A stretch of 64,000 nt of DNA from Solenopsis invicta. Lineage: Eukaryota; Arthropoda; Insecta; Hymenoptera; Formicidae. Under the pieces are notes generated by a model. That model was not told the origin of the DNA, made no database searches, and saw nothing but the letters and a program-made list of their open reading frames with translations. A program made the translations under genes and the position numbers. The stretch lies in the NCBI RefSeq assembly GCF_016802725.1, contig NC_052679.1:16485635-16549634 (forward strand). Direction: 5' to 3'. Numbering within the stretch: the stretch's first letter is position 1; each line of letters opens with the position of its first letter. Shown in pieces: positions 12,826 through 26,600 of the stretch.

Positions 12826-14032
12826 ACGGTTCTAATCCGGCCCTCATCGAGAAGCGCAATATAAAATGTAACGCAACGTTACGGGAATAACGGGAAACTT
12901 GATAGAGAAATTTCCCGCTAATATGCGGGGCTCCGCTGGCGAATGCAATATCGGGCGAAGTACTTAATGGATCTCTGGCGCGAAAGAACTGGGCTAAGAG
13001 ATGCTTTCTTCCCTCGAAGATATCTAAAGAGGAAAACGGACGCCGTTGCCGCCGCCATCATCGGCGCGAGGCGATGGTGCTTAGTACCAGCGGCTAATGC
13101 GGAAATACAAATAGCCTCCGCATGCTGTACAGATGTTGCTCTCAACTGGGGCGGAACAAGATAATGGACCAAGTGTTAATTTGGGTGTTTGAGAGCACGG
13201 ATCGGTTCGCGGTCACGAGTGAAGTGTGTACTCGATTGAGTACGAGTGATAATAAATTCGACGAGTGTGACGTCGACGATTGTTCCCGATTGATTTTGAC
13301 ACAGAGACAGAATGAGGAGGCGGGAAGGGTGAGTTCCGATTCAATTATCAGGACGTTTCACGAGGGGAGGCTCCTCGATCGCGACGCGAATTATATGTGC
13401 ATAATTGCGCTTATTATGCGTTGTTGTATTTTAAATAGATTGAGCGACAATCGTTTATCGGGTTTCCCGGAAAAACGCGCGTAATTAATCGCGCCGCTTT
13501 GAACAATCATTAACGTTGGATCGATTAGATTGTCGAAACGCCACTTTCACCACTCGACCTCTCGCGCGAAACAATAAAGAAAAAAAAAGAGAGAGGGAGA
13601 GAGGAAGGAGCAGCTCGAATACAGCGTTGAAAAAAAATCCGCGGGCAAGTCGATTTATGGGCCAAGATGTCCGCTAGGTTCCACTCATTCTGTCACACAT
13701 TCTCTGTGTGTTAGTTATTTTGTCGTTTCACCATATTCCGGCAGTGACGAGTTCCGGGCGTGAACGTTTGCGAGCCCGGTTGAATTTTATGCAATTCCGG
13801 TGGTATCGCTTTTACGACGGCACAAATTTACTTAAAATTCGGGACAGAGCTCGCATTAAGTGCGGGTAAACCGCATTGTGGCTGGCCCACGCAAGCTGCA
13901 GGAATGACAGCGCTTCGTCGCCGTCACGTATTGCGGTCGGGAAGCATTAACAAAAGAGTGACAGGGAACGTTTTCGGTACTCAAAAATGTCGACGACTGC
14001 TGCTCAATGAAATAAAAGTATTTTGTACCGCT

Positions 14033-14068
14033 TGTCTTTCTCTTTCTCTTTCTCTCTCTCTTTCTCTC
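14033..14068. repeat. CT-rich simple repeat
   Basis: TTTCTC/CTCT units. This is a polypyrimidine tract (GAGA on the other strand) and not coding. Confidence 0.9.
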
Positions 14069-15202
14069 GTGCGTGTTTCTTCTTCTTTGAAAGCGGATTA
14101 TATTTGTATCGTTATATTATATTAAAAACAATCTCGTTTAAAATTACAGAGGAGCATCTTCTTTTCAACCAACGACAGTTGCTAACAACAAGTCTTTGTG
14201 AATAATTTTGCATACTTGGAACCTTGTATTTTCTTCCACGCGCCTTTCGCTGCGTCTTTGTGCATTAACTTAAAGAGACTCTAATGCCGCATTAGCAATG
14301 CCTACTTTGCGTAACTTATGAATAGTTCTGAGATAGCGTTCCAAGTTGCATTCCTCCCTCTCCGGTGTTGGTGGAGTAGATATTGTTGTGAATGATGCAT
14401 AAAGATCCTTACAGCCGGGTTTCGCCTCGAGATATATAATTTCTAATTCAGTTAGCATTCGGCGCTTGGAAATTTAGTTAAGATTGTTCCAATGCGAAAT
14501 TTTCCCTAATATTTCACTTCCGTTATATCGTTTTACACCGAATTACGCGAGAGTTTTCGTGATTGCGATAGTTAAATCTCGTAAAAACGTGTATCAAGGG
14601 AACGCTTGATAATTTAAATTACGTGTAAAATGTAAAACGAGCGCCGTCAAAAATTCACACACGGCTGAAATAGGTGCGATAGGACGAATAAATGTGGGTT
14701 GAAATAATTATTAAGCGGATTATATCATTTAACAAGAGAGGGGAGCAAAACGTGCTCATCTTAGAAATTATAAATTCAACATTTGGCTCATATTTTCATA
14801 TATTATTGAATACATTTTCATTAGTACGCGTGCTATTTTCGTCGAATTCTGTTGAAGTATTCAGCGTACTATATTCGACGAGACCTACATAAAGACGACA
14901 ATGTACATTTACATACCACAATTATCTCTCGATATCATTAGATATGTATTGGATTTATTAATGAGACGACGCGCTGTCCGTATATATAATATGCTGCACG
15001 AATGTTACGTGGGATAAGAGAGAGCTCCCTCTCTTGTTCTATTTTCCAGACAAATTCTTTCCTTCCGTGCATAAAGTGATATCACGCGTAACGCATTATC
15101 CTTAAATTTGAACGAGACTCTTGGGCGATTATCCGAGCCTTATCGGGCGCAATATCCTAAATGGGCGATATCGTCATCCCCCGTTTCTTCTTTATGTTAC
15201 AG

Positions 15203-15276
15203 CGTCTGGAACGAGATTGAGGCACTCGAGACACCTGGACGTGAGATCGCAGTTCCTGGCCGAGGGTGAATTATCG
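15203..15276 (+). CDS. Possible upstream exon of shotgun (uncertain)
   Basis: A good acceptor (pyrimidine-rich tract ending TTATGTTACAG) and a strong donor (TTATCG then GTGAGTG) bracket 74 bases. Read in the frame that ends exactly on a codon boundary, it is open and encodes about 24 residues ending FLAEGELS. The first firm shotgun exon also begins on a codon boundary, so the two join in frame just before KPVFSNCSNYAP, where Drosophila DE-cadherin has its linker between signal peptide and first cadherin repeat. There is no sequence similarity strong enough to prove it. It could be a chance pair of splice sites or a UTR exon. Confidence 0.3.
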
Positions 15277-18200
15277 GTGAGTGCTTCTCGATTCGTTCTT
15301 GATTCGATTTCTCTCGTCCCCTCCCAACGCCGCGCCGCCACGCCGCCGCGCCATTTACACTCCTTTCCTTCTGTCTCAGACACCGAGCCCGAGTTCCTTT
15401 TACCACCCCCAAGATCCCGGAGATGATCCAACCAGATCTCCGTATAAACCACCTTTCCAGCAAGTTGGATAATGGATTTGTCGCTTCCTTCATCGTCTAT
15501 CTGTCGAACAGTTTAAATATTTACCGCGCGCGTCTGCAGCCGTCTCTACGTGACATCGAGCGGGCCTAAATTCATTGCCACTCGTTGGATATACAATACA
15601 GCGTGCAAAAAGTCGCGACTGGCGGCAGCGAGTTTAAAACATCTTTCTTTTATATGCAGCATCGTTTTTATAAATTATTCCCGTAAAGTCTTGGACATTT
15701 GAAATTAAATGAATATGATTGACTCGTTTTTAGATTGTAAAAGACGTATTCCAGTTAATATAATATCGATGAGCTCAATTTTCTATGCCATATAATATTC
15801 AACATATATGTAATTTATAGTACTCGCAGAAATATCGCAGCAATACTTTTGACATTTATTTTCTTAATCAATTCTTCTTAACCAAATATCGATCATATTA
15901 GCTGAACGAAGTCATCTTGTGTGTCAACACGAAATTGACCTCGATGACCAGTGATCTCTCCTGACAATCGAGTCGCAGTAAATATGCGGAATATTTAGTC
16001 TTTGGAGTTCATCGAATACAAATATGACGTGTCCGAGTTGCCAGAGTCGAAATTTACTTACAATTAGCGAACTTTTCCACGACGAAAAGACGCGTTTGAT
16101 CAAGCAACTCGCGCTAAGCTCAGAGAGATTTTTCCTTCGTCGTTTCATATCAAGCGTTTGGAAATCAGACACTTGTAATATAATAATTCGTAATGCAAGA
16201 TTTTTATATTATATTGTGCCAATCGATATCATTTTAAACGCTTACCGGCTCATCCTGACTTAATCCTTATTTAGATTCGAAATTTGATTACAACGTAATT
16301 TGGTTATCTTTTAAGCTAATCATATTTTCTTTCGCGCTATAAGAAGAAGCAATAATAATTCAAGATATCCTCTCCTTTACCGCGGTTGTCTTTGGAACTC
16401 CTAAAGGTTTCAGATTAAGTTTAATTTTTTACTTAGTATTTCGACCCGCGTGTCATATTTTAGTTTCGTCGGGAGTTATTGGCGAAAATGGATGATCTTC
16501 AGCGGCACTCTTTCAAAATTCGAATGCTGTAAAAATACGAATCATAACGGCGAAACGGTCTTAAATTTCCGCTGACCTGAGATCGAAGCATGACGTGCTC
16601 CGTACGCTCGTCATGCATAAATAATTCACTCCTGGAGATCACTCGTGATTCGATGAATAGGTGCACCATACGTTCACGTATGTGAGAGATTTTAGTGAGA
16701 AGTGCTTGGTTGGCGGCCCCTGAGACTTGCTTACGAATCGCTCTTAAACCATTGACGTTACGCCAAAGTTCCCTTGGCGAAGTGTAGGTTATTTAGGAAC
16801 GCGAATTTGCGGACGAAGAACCATAGGGGCCATTTCATGCGCGTGATTCGTTAGACAGGACTTCGACAAATGGTACAATCTGACTGAGAATTGCCGTTTC
16901 GCCAAATCCGTGATTGGACGCTGAGCTTGTTTGGGACCTAATCTCGTGAATTCCAGGTAGACATGGTAGAGAAGTTTCCTATAATTCAGATGTGACCTGC
17001 AGACTCCAAAGGCAAAGGGGACTACTTAAACTTCCAGTATTTTAGTAATTAAATTTGGCTCTGGGAAGGGAATAAATAAGGCAATGGACATCTGTAATTT
17101 TTAATTAATTAAACATTATTACTTTATTAAATACTCTCTGTCAACGTCATAGAATAAAATTTTAATTATATTTATGCTTTAAAAATAGAAGCAAAAATAT
17201 ATTTTAATAATTTATATTAATAACATACTTTTTCCCAAAATGTATGTAATTTTTAAGTTTATGTATATTACGATGATATTTATTATATCAACTTCACTTT
17301 ACTTACATTAAAAATATGAAACTACGTACCTCCTTATTTTATTTGCTACCACTCAATTGATCACGCTCTTTCAATTTTTAGACGCAAGATATCTCCAACT
17401 TACTTTTAATTAAATTTTTTTCTGAGGTAAAAAATCAAGCGCCAAGCGGGGTACCTAAAGAATAGTAAAAGTTCGTTACCACAGCGTGGTGACATTTTTC
17501 ATGTGATATATAGTATACAATAAAATATAATTTCCTCGTAGACGCAGCATTAATAGAGTAAGGTTTAATTTTCAGCCCTTTTACGGAATTTCATTGCTTT
17601 TACCTTACCCTTGAAGCCTATCGTTGCGAATTTGAAATGACGGTCGCGCAGTTGCAGCTCGTCGGTCTTTTGCGCATACTAAACGTCGCGCAAAAAGGTC
17701 GCGAGTAATTCGCAACACATGAAAGCTTTCTCGCATTCAATATTAAATTAACAGTCGAGTATATATCTCACGACCGTGCGCTATGCGCGCATCGTTAGCT
17801 TAAAATTCGTCACAAAGTGCCTCGAGGGTTGAGGCTGCCATTCATCCGGATATATACACGTAAAGACGTCAGTTTCCTCACTCGATTTACGACACCGTTG
17901 GTAGATTCGCTCAAGTATCATATTTACGCCGACGTTAAACGAAACGTTGCTAACTAACGCAATCGCGTATTCATCTTCTCTGACATAGCAATATTAACGG
18001 CGTGGTATTCGTGGTGACCTGTACTCTCGCTTCCGTTCGAGGACTTTTCTCTCCTCGCTTACAACGATGGAAATAATTATTAAGTGTCTGCTACCTGGAA
18101 GAACCTGAGAAACCCAAGGTACTCTGGGAATCCTTCCTTCGTCAAGAAAAAGGAAAAAGGTGTCGGGGCACTTTCATAGAATTTTATCGGGGAAATGCTC

Positions 18201-20400
18201 GGAGAAGGTTCGTCGAAATTGTTTCTTTCAAGATTTTGTTTTCAGCTATTTTCAAAATGTCACTTTTAGCACCAAAGTGTTATAAATCTCGCTTTGTTTA
18301 TAAAAAGATCTCGCTTCAATATTTAAACATTTGTATTTTTCTTACGGCCCCGATTCTATTTTCTGTTATTTCTCGCAAGCAGAAAAAAACGAAGGAAAGG
18401 AAATGAAAATTGTATGCAGTGTAAAAATATTTATTTCCAAGTCCAGCTTATTTTTAATTTGCGTCGAAAAACGCTCTGATCTCACCTCTTAATTTAAACG
18501 AAAGTTCTTAAGAGAATCTTGTAGGATTCTTGTTTTTCCAACCGCTATCTGCGGTCTTATACTGAATTACGGATTTTAATTGACGGAATTTTATTTCGGA
18601 CAAGTCGGCAGAAATCAGCCGTGGATATGGTGTGTGTACGTGTGTGTGTAACGGGGTTAATATGCTAAAACGCGGCTAACTTGTTTATCGTTAATGAGGC
18701 TGGAAAGTACAAGAGCGAGTGCCGACGCTACATCGGGGGTAACGCATGACGTCGGCAAAGTGCTGCGCGAAATTCTAAGCGTTCTGAGGGGCTTGCTGGA
18801 TGCCGAGGCGTGCTCCACCGTGCGAGCAAACACGGCGAGCACACGCGGATTATATTTCTTACCAAATGTTGTTTACCCGGGAATATCGTTATCCCCCATG
18901 GGACAGAAAATAGTAATGAATATTAATGTCGCGACCATTTAATTACATTGAAGATAACGGTCTAACGTGAGTGCGCCCAGGGAGAGCGCCGCGGATACTT
19001 AGCATTATTACGAGCACTCCTCCCCCGTGTTTTGGCACGGGATAAGGTGAGAAATTCGTCGCAGTGTTGTATCATTCACCGAACGTATTGTCATTGCGCG
19101 GAAAAAAGTTAATATCAAATCAACAGTCATATTCTCATATATAAGCAACGGTATAAAATCGTGAAAGAATTTCATAATGTTGAACAGACGTTATTTGCTT
19201 ACACGAAGAAATAAATTTCTTCATGGTATATCGAGAAAAATATTTGACGAGATAGACCAAACGTTTAGTTGAATACTGATCAAATTAATTTTATAATTAG
19301 TAAATATGTAGTTGTTTTGATCAAACAATTTGTGGTCTTAATCAAACAGTTGTTTTCATACAATCTAAAACCAAATAATTAAATATAACTGAGTTTTCAG
19401 TATCAGTAATTATAAAATTCATTTGACTATTTAACTAACGTTTAATTAATATTTCTTTCGGTACAGCAAATTAAGTTTGTTTATCAAATAATTATGTTTG
19501 ACTCTCAAACTGAATGTCAACATTTTTTGCAGCGTTGCTCATCATACTTGGAACATCCGTCCCAATTATTTTGATGGTCCAATGAAATTATTTTCAGATC
19601 TGTATACAAGTATCTAAATATTTAAATACTTGAACAAAATTGTTCTTTCCGTATATAATATATGAGAATATGATTGTTGATTTTTTTTACGTGTGCAAAA
19701 ATTGATTTTGCTCGCAATCGTTGGCTAAGTTGGTAAATATTTGATGGAACGTTGTCGGTTGTTATTCCCATTCGACTCGCATTGTCTTCGGCTCCCTCTT
19801 TTTCTGTAGTTCAAAAGTTAAACGCCACGTCGGTCGATCGTGCATTAGGTTAAACATTACCGGATCGATCCTAATCGCGATGAAATGGTAACGCAACGAG
19901 GGCGGTTGCGACCAATAATTTATGAGAATATGACTCTTACCGAGACCAACAGAGACCGCATAACGTTGTGCAAAGCCGCGGGACTTGCGCCAACCTTGCC
20001 ACATGCTCTAGATCGTCGACGTGAACGACAATTATTACGAAGCATCCGAGTGCGCTGCTCCGTTTTTTTCCCTCTTTTCCTTCCCGCCTCTTTCACTTTG
20101 TGTTTCTATACTCCCTTCACCCCCACTCCGCTTCCTGCCTTCCCTTTCGAGCTGTGTTGGATCTTTTATGAGGAAACGCGACATAATAGACCGCCGGAGT
20201 ACGCGCCGTGATTAATGGCGCTTGGTTTATGAGGAGCGCTTTGATTTATCGAGCGCCTTGTTCTCCAAAGTCTTTCCCCGCCGCATCCCGTCCCGCGCGA
20301 TGCCAAGTTTACCGATTAATCCCCCGGACATCTTTCGAGGGGATGCCCCTCGCCGAGCAACACTCGTGTTAATAGCCGTCCGTTTCTCTTGCGCTTTCAG
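15277..20400. other. No coding sequence recognised; probable shotgun upstream intron or 5' region
   Basis: AT-rich DNA with scattered CpG blocks. No open frame has protein character and no domain is visible. It ends at the acceptor TTGCGCTTTCAG of the first firm shotgun exon. One foldback repeat (19260-19444) lies inside. Confidence 0.55.
19260..19444. repeat. AT-rich foldback repeat
   Basis: The left arm around 19260-19300 (AAACGTTTAGTTGAATACTG, then TCAAATTAATTTTATAATTA) pairs with the inverted complement of 19399-19444 (CAGTATCAGTAATTATAAAA to AACGTTTA). The intervening ~100 nt contains a second pair of TTGATCAAAC/AATCAAAC motifs. It is probably a decayed MITE. Confidence 0.5.
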
Positions 20401-20536
20401 CTCGATGAAAATCACAACCACAAGCCAGTGTTCTCCAATTGCTCGAATTACGCGCCGGTGGTGAAGGAGGAGGAACCAACTGGCACAGTGGTGATCCAGG
20501 TGCACGCCGAGGATAGGGATCCACCGGAGGAAGGAG
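20401..20536 (+). CDS. shg: shg exon A: start of EC1
   Basis: Begins on a codon boundary after TTGCGCTTTCAG and ends one base into a codon before GTATTG. It encodes LDENHNHKPVFSNCSNYAP and the KEEEPTGT strand that opens the first cadherin repeat, matching the KPAFKNCAGYAP segment of the Drosophila protein. This is the first exon I can assign firmly. Confidence 0.92.
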
Positions 20537-20568
20537 GTATTGTATACGGCAGCCTGACATCATTGTAC

Positions 20569-20632
<64 letters not shown>

Positions 20633-23600
20633 ACGCGTAAAACGTCGTGATAAATTATGCGCGTAGTAAAAAAACAAAAGTTATATGCGTTAACTATTTT
20701 TACGATCTTACAAGTTTTGCGACCCCAAATCGAAACGGGAAAGTTCAAAATACGTGCTCCGTGTTTGAGCTTGTCTTTAATCATACACGTCGCGTTCCTA
20801 ATAAATTTTTCGCAAACAGTTTACTTATTTTTAACAGATTTACGTGCAACGCAGCATAAAAACGAAATTAAAAAATAAATGTGTCGGACGAATGAAAATA
20901 TCTCGTTTTCAGCTGCCAAATACATATTTTCTCTCTTATGTTAACAAATCGCGATGAAAGAAATTGGATCATGTTATAAGTGAAACTGTAAATGCAACGA
21001 AATTTTCGAATTGGTTCGAACTCAAAGTCAAAAAAATTTTACAAATCTTGAAATTGTTGGATATATTAAAAACATGTTTAATTAAAAATAAAATTGTTAT
21101 TTACGTTTGCGTATAAAATAGAGGATGGATGGAAATAATAATGCGCAAAGTGCTAAAAGAGAAAAAACATGCTTTTACATATGTTTGAAATATGTTTTAT
21201 ACTTCAAATATAATTTATTTATTCAAACGACATTTCTAGAAAGATATTGTTTCTAAATATTCGAGATGTTTCAATAGTTTTAAAATATTTAAAACACTCG
21301 AAATTTTTTAAGACTTGAAAAAGTACGCTTTCGAACAATGTTTTCGTAGGATTAATCGGTTTAAAAAAGATGAATAAAATGGATTTTGATCTCTGGAGTG
21401 GCAAATAAAAATAGTAGAATTTTTTTGTAGTTTTTGAGCTGCTAAATCTGATTTCGAAAGTTAGATTTTTAAAAGAATTTGAATTTATTCGGAAAATATT
21501 AAACATATAGTAACTAAATTATTATTGTTGAACTTTATGAACGTATTAATTCGTGTTTTTCAACTAGTAATATGACAATGTTTTCATTTCAAGATTATAT
21601 TCTGCTTGAGAAAAGAATTAATTTCTGAAGACAGAGATATTATCGATGCTTAGTTATTTTAAATCAATTGATTACAGCACGTGAAGGCATTGTTCATTTA
21701 AAGACTCTCTCAGAATATTATCTAATCGATTTAAATTATCAGTGTTTTTACTGGAAATGGAAACCTTTGCGAGCAAAAAAATATTTTTAACCAAGATATG
21801 TTTTAATCAAATAAGATCCTAATCTGTATTGTTCACGTATCAATTGAGTTTCACTTCATATCATTTATTTTATTGTATTTTTACACTTTTATTAACATAC
21901 AGCGTTCTCATAGCATTTTTATATCTCTGATTTTAATATTTTCTCGGCAAATTAAAGTTTTTTAAAGGTCATAATTATATTCAGCAAAATGACAAAAAAA
22001 CACATCATTTTTACTTGCTGCTCCAGGGTCCAAAATCAGTTCATTTTATCCATCATCCTTCTCGGAGGAAAAATTCGAATTTCCATCGCTATACACACGA
22101 TTAGTTAGATTACCTGTCGATCTCGCATTTTCAGGTACCATTACATACAGCTTTGTAACTGCACCTGACGAGAAGTTAAAATTCGCAATCGACAACACGA
22201 CTGGTCTCATCAAAACGCTCCAGATACTCGATAGGGACGAACCCGCGAAAGAAAAGGAATTTTATCTTACTGTTCTCGCAACCGACAATGGAAGGCCACA
22301 GCTGGATGACGTGTGTACATTTAAAGTCACCATCGAAGACGTCAATGACAATCCACCTGCCTTCGACAAAGTGGTACGTTGCTAACTACCCAAGTTACTA
22401 ACTCGTTACCAACTCCCTTATAGCTCGTATCTGCAAATACGAATTTGGGTGCATGTGGTGCGAATACGCGTCTACATTATGCATACGCCGCAATTACACG
22501 GATGTAACAGAGTTAACCAGATTGTACTGAAAACAGACAAATAAGATCATAAAAGTTTTTTTCTTTTAATCATATTTACAGCAGCATTTTTGTGATGAAG
22601 AGCAGATTTTTTTTTATGAGTAAATAAGTCAGATATAAAATTATTTTCATCATGAAATTTTTTAAAATAAAAATGTGTTATCAAAATGAGAAGGATTGCT
22701 TTCTTTAAATCATTTATTTTTAACCGATTCTCTATTAATATGAATTGTTCTGGAGAAAATAGAATCTAAGAAAAAAAGACGGTGAAATCGATTTTAAAAG
22801 GGTATAATTCATTGAAATATTACATTTATAATATGTTAGTAAGAAATATTGAAACGAAAAAAAAAATATATATATTTTTGTCTAGAAATAATGAGAACTA
22901 ATTTAACAATAAATGAATAAGTAGCTCGTGAGATATCATAATAGGTCTCTCTTTATATTCGCGTGAAATTCCTCTTTCTTCATAGACTAACATAACAGCC
23001 ACTATCGCTACTAACAAGTATTGCTTGACTTTTTTGTTTCATTCCAATCCCAGGTCTATCGTGGATACGTATGGAAGGTTGGTTTCGAATACGTGGTGTG
23101 AATGTTGTTCGAATATGTAAATGAAAAATATAAAAGTGTCCCAAGTTTTGTTTTCTCCCTTCATTTTATGCACAGTTTGCATATTTCATGAAACAAATTG
23201 CCATTTTAAATTTTATGTATCGAATGAATATTTTCCGTGTGCACTTGAAAAAAATATTTTTAGGCTTGACCATGAGAATTTAAAAGATTGCGAGATAAAA
23301 ATTTACGTTGACAAGAGATTCTTTATTGATTTATGATAACTACGATTACCAGCGCGATATGATAAACTGTACATTCTCCATTTTGTTTGTTTAAGAAATA
23401 ACGTGTAAATTTATTAATTACTAATTTGTTATTATTATATGAAGAAATTAGCATGCATGTAGGTGTGGTCTTTTGGGAATGATAATTGTACCGTAAACAC
23501 GATTCGTACGAAAATTGCATGGAATGGAATGCATCACGCTAAGTGTATTTTAGAATACGTGTGCACGTATTGTGCGATTGTCGGTTCTTGCATTTTGACT

Positions 23601-26600
23601 TGTTACGCAGGCATACACAGAATCCGTGCCGCAAGACTTACCTGTGGGTCGCGAGGTCATGCGAGTTTCCGCCGCTGATATCGACGATGGCAACAATTCC
23701 GTCGTACGGTATAGTCTACAATCTAAGAGATCGGATGATGCTGTGTACTTTCGAATCGATCCGGAGTCTGGGGTCATATTCCTCAATAAAGCTATAGACG
23801 TAAGTAATGCGAAGATGGGACGAGTGTTAAGAGAATACTGCTCAACGCGAACTTCGTTTTACAATGTTACTTTGAAACTAGAACTTGTAACACTTGATAG
23901 TTTAAGCGGCGATAGTTCCATCATTTTATTAAATCGTTGTTCGAATATTCATCGGCGAACTTTGTTACGTAAATGTGTGCTCTCTCTCTTCGGAAAAACT
24001 ATTTTTAGTAAACGATTTAAACGCGAGTAACGTCCTAAAATAATGTTATCTGTTAAATTATTGTAAGAAATATGTGTTAACTTATTTCTCATGTTTACAC
24101 TAAAAATAATATTTCCCGAGCTCTGATAAATAATGCAACGCCATCGATCTATTTTTCTCGACAAGCTTTCCCAATTTATTTAACCAATCGTAAATGTCTT
24201 GCATTATGGTTATTATTATGATCATTATTATGAATTTGTGCAGCGGAATCCAAATTATAAATTCAGTATGACGGCTATCGCCGTGGATCTTGGCGAGAAC
24301 TCGCAACCCGTTCCCATTGATCTTGACATACGCGTTGTGGAATCGCATAAGAAGGCGCCAGCTTTTCTACCGAGGTCAGCGGAGCCAATCAGACTTAAGG
24401 AAAATTTTAGCGATTTCGACGCCAGCATTGTCCGCTTGAAAGCAGTCTCCAACATCGATAATTCCAATAGTTTGGACAATTCGACTCTAGTCTTTGAGCT
24501 CGTGATTGGCAGAACGGAACAAACTAATAAAAAGAACACCTTTAGGTACTATATTTTTTTCTCCCTATAACATTCTATATAATATGAAACGAAACACGTT
24601 AACAATTGCTAATCAATGGCATTTTACATAAATATTTTGTTTTACACTCATTACAGATTGGAATCTAATAAAGATGTAGCAGATATAAAGTTGTCTCACC
24701 ATCTTGATTACGAGAGTAACACGCAGTACTCTTTAATAGTTAGAGTACAAAATAAGTATTCGTTAGCTGCCGAAACAGTAGTCGATATCGAGGTTCTAGA
24801 TGTAAATGACAACATTCCAGTCTTCCGTGACATTAAACGCGGAAGAGTGTTAGAAAACGAGCCCCGAGGAGTCCCTGTGATGCAAGTGCGAGCCATTGAC
24901 GCTGATGGAACTTCCGCTAATAATCAGGTATTAAAATTGCATAAATCACATTTTGTGCCCTAAGAGCGTCTTTTATTACGACTATGAGTCAAAGTTTCAT
25001 TATGTCTTGCACTTAACGCCAATATTTTCCGTCTTCAAAAGGTCAGCTACGAGTTGGATAACTTCAAGGATCTCTTTGCCATCGACCCGCAAACTGGTAA
25101 TATTACAACGTTAGTGACTTTCGACAGAGAAGTTGAAGATATCTACAACGTGAAAATAATAGCAACGGATAATTCTCCGAGCGCATTGTTCAAATCCGGC
25201 GAGCACAATAAAGGAGAACAGGTGTTTCAAATAGAAATCGCTGATAAGAACGACAATCCACCTCGCTTCACCAGAAAAGTTTACACCCACAATTCAGTTC
25301 TCGAAAACGCCAACATTAATGAGCCCGTAACCGAAGTCAAAGCCATCGATTCCGATACGGCGAGTCCTGTTACTTACAGCATCATAGCGGGAAACAAGAA
25401 CAACAGCTTCTACATTGAAGCTACAACGGGAAAGATTCGCGTGAACAAGCAGCTCGATTACGAAAAAATTACCAAGTACAACCTGACTGTGAGAGCATTT
25501 GACGGTGTGTTTAACGACACGGCGGAAGTTGAGATTTTTGTCGAAAACGTTAATGACAATCCGCCGATCTTCAAAGAATTCAACAGAAATCCGACGATAC
25601 AGGAAGAAAGATTAGTGGAAGGTAAAATATTAATGTAATAATTTCTTTTTCTCTCCCTCTCCCCCTTCCTCTTTAATAAAAATTAATTCGGCAAAATTTG
25701 ATCGTTTTTCTAACAAAATTTATTACTATTTATTTAGGATGTATCACTGTTGTGTCGGCATACGATCCTGATATTGAAGATAGGAATGCCGATCAGCATA
25801 TCGTCTACTCTATTGTCAAGGAAGAACAATTAGCCTACGTATCAGTCGACAATACTGGCTGTCTGAAATTGAAAAAGCCATTAGATCGTGACCAACCGAA
25901 CGGTTTTGCAATGTGGACTGTAAGTTATTTATTATACATTTATCAAGTTAATATTGTAAGAAATTAATTTCGTTTTTTTAATTGCTTTTTTTGTTGTTTT
26001 TGACAGTTTATGATAATGGCGAGAGACGAGGATGGTTCAGCCTCAGCTCTTCGAGAACTGGCGATGGTTAATGTCACCCTTATAGATATAAACGACAACG
26101 CACCATTTCTGGACATGCATCCAGTTATTTGGGATGAAAATAAACCACCTGGTAGAATAACCGAGCTGAAGGCACGAGATTATGACTCCGACGAGAATGG
26201 TCCGCCATTCGAGTTCAGAATCGACGATTCTGCGGACAGTGAAATCAGAAATAAATTTGACATACGCGAGAATAATTTATATGCACGAGTAACGTTTGAT
26301 CGAGAACTCCGAAAGAGTTATAACATACCGATCGCAATCACGGACAGTGGTAGTCCGCCTATGACGGGTACCTCGACGCTCACTGTTATTATAGGCGACG
26401 TGAATGACAATCCTATGCGTGAGGGCTCGAGTTCTATATTTGTTTACAATTATAAAGGAGAATCTCCTGACACGGAAATTGGACGCGTTTATGTTAACGA
26501 TCCTGATGATTGGGACCTGCCGGACAAATCTTTTGCTTGGGCCTCTCCTCACGACGGATTCTCTCTTAATAAGAGTACCGGCATGATCACATTACTATCG

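Larger units (their letters stand above)
7511..15202. other. No gene recognised; CpG-rich and AT-rich non-coding DNA with small repeats
   Basis: The longest open frames (for example 10869-11450 on the minus strand) are low-complexity, overlapped by frames on the other strand and lack recognisable motifs. Several CpG-rich blocks (8000-8550, 9250-9600, 10200-10850, 12600-13100) could be regulatory, but I see no transcription start or splice architecture that would make a gene model. Individual repeats are listed separately. Confidence 0.5.
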
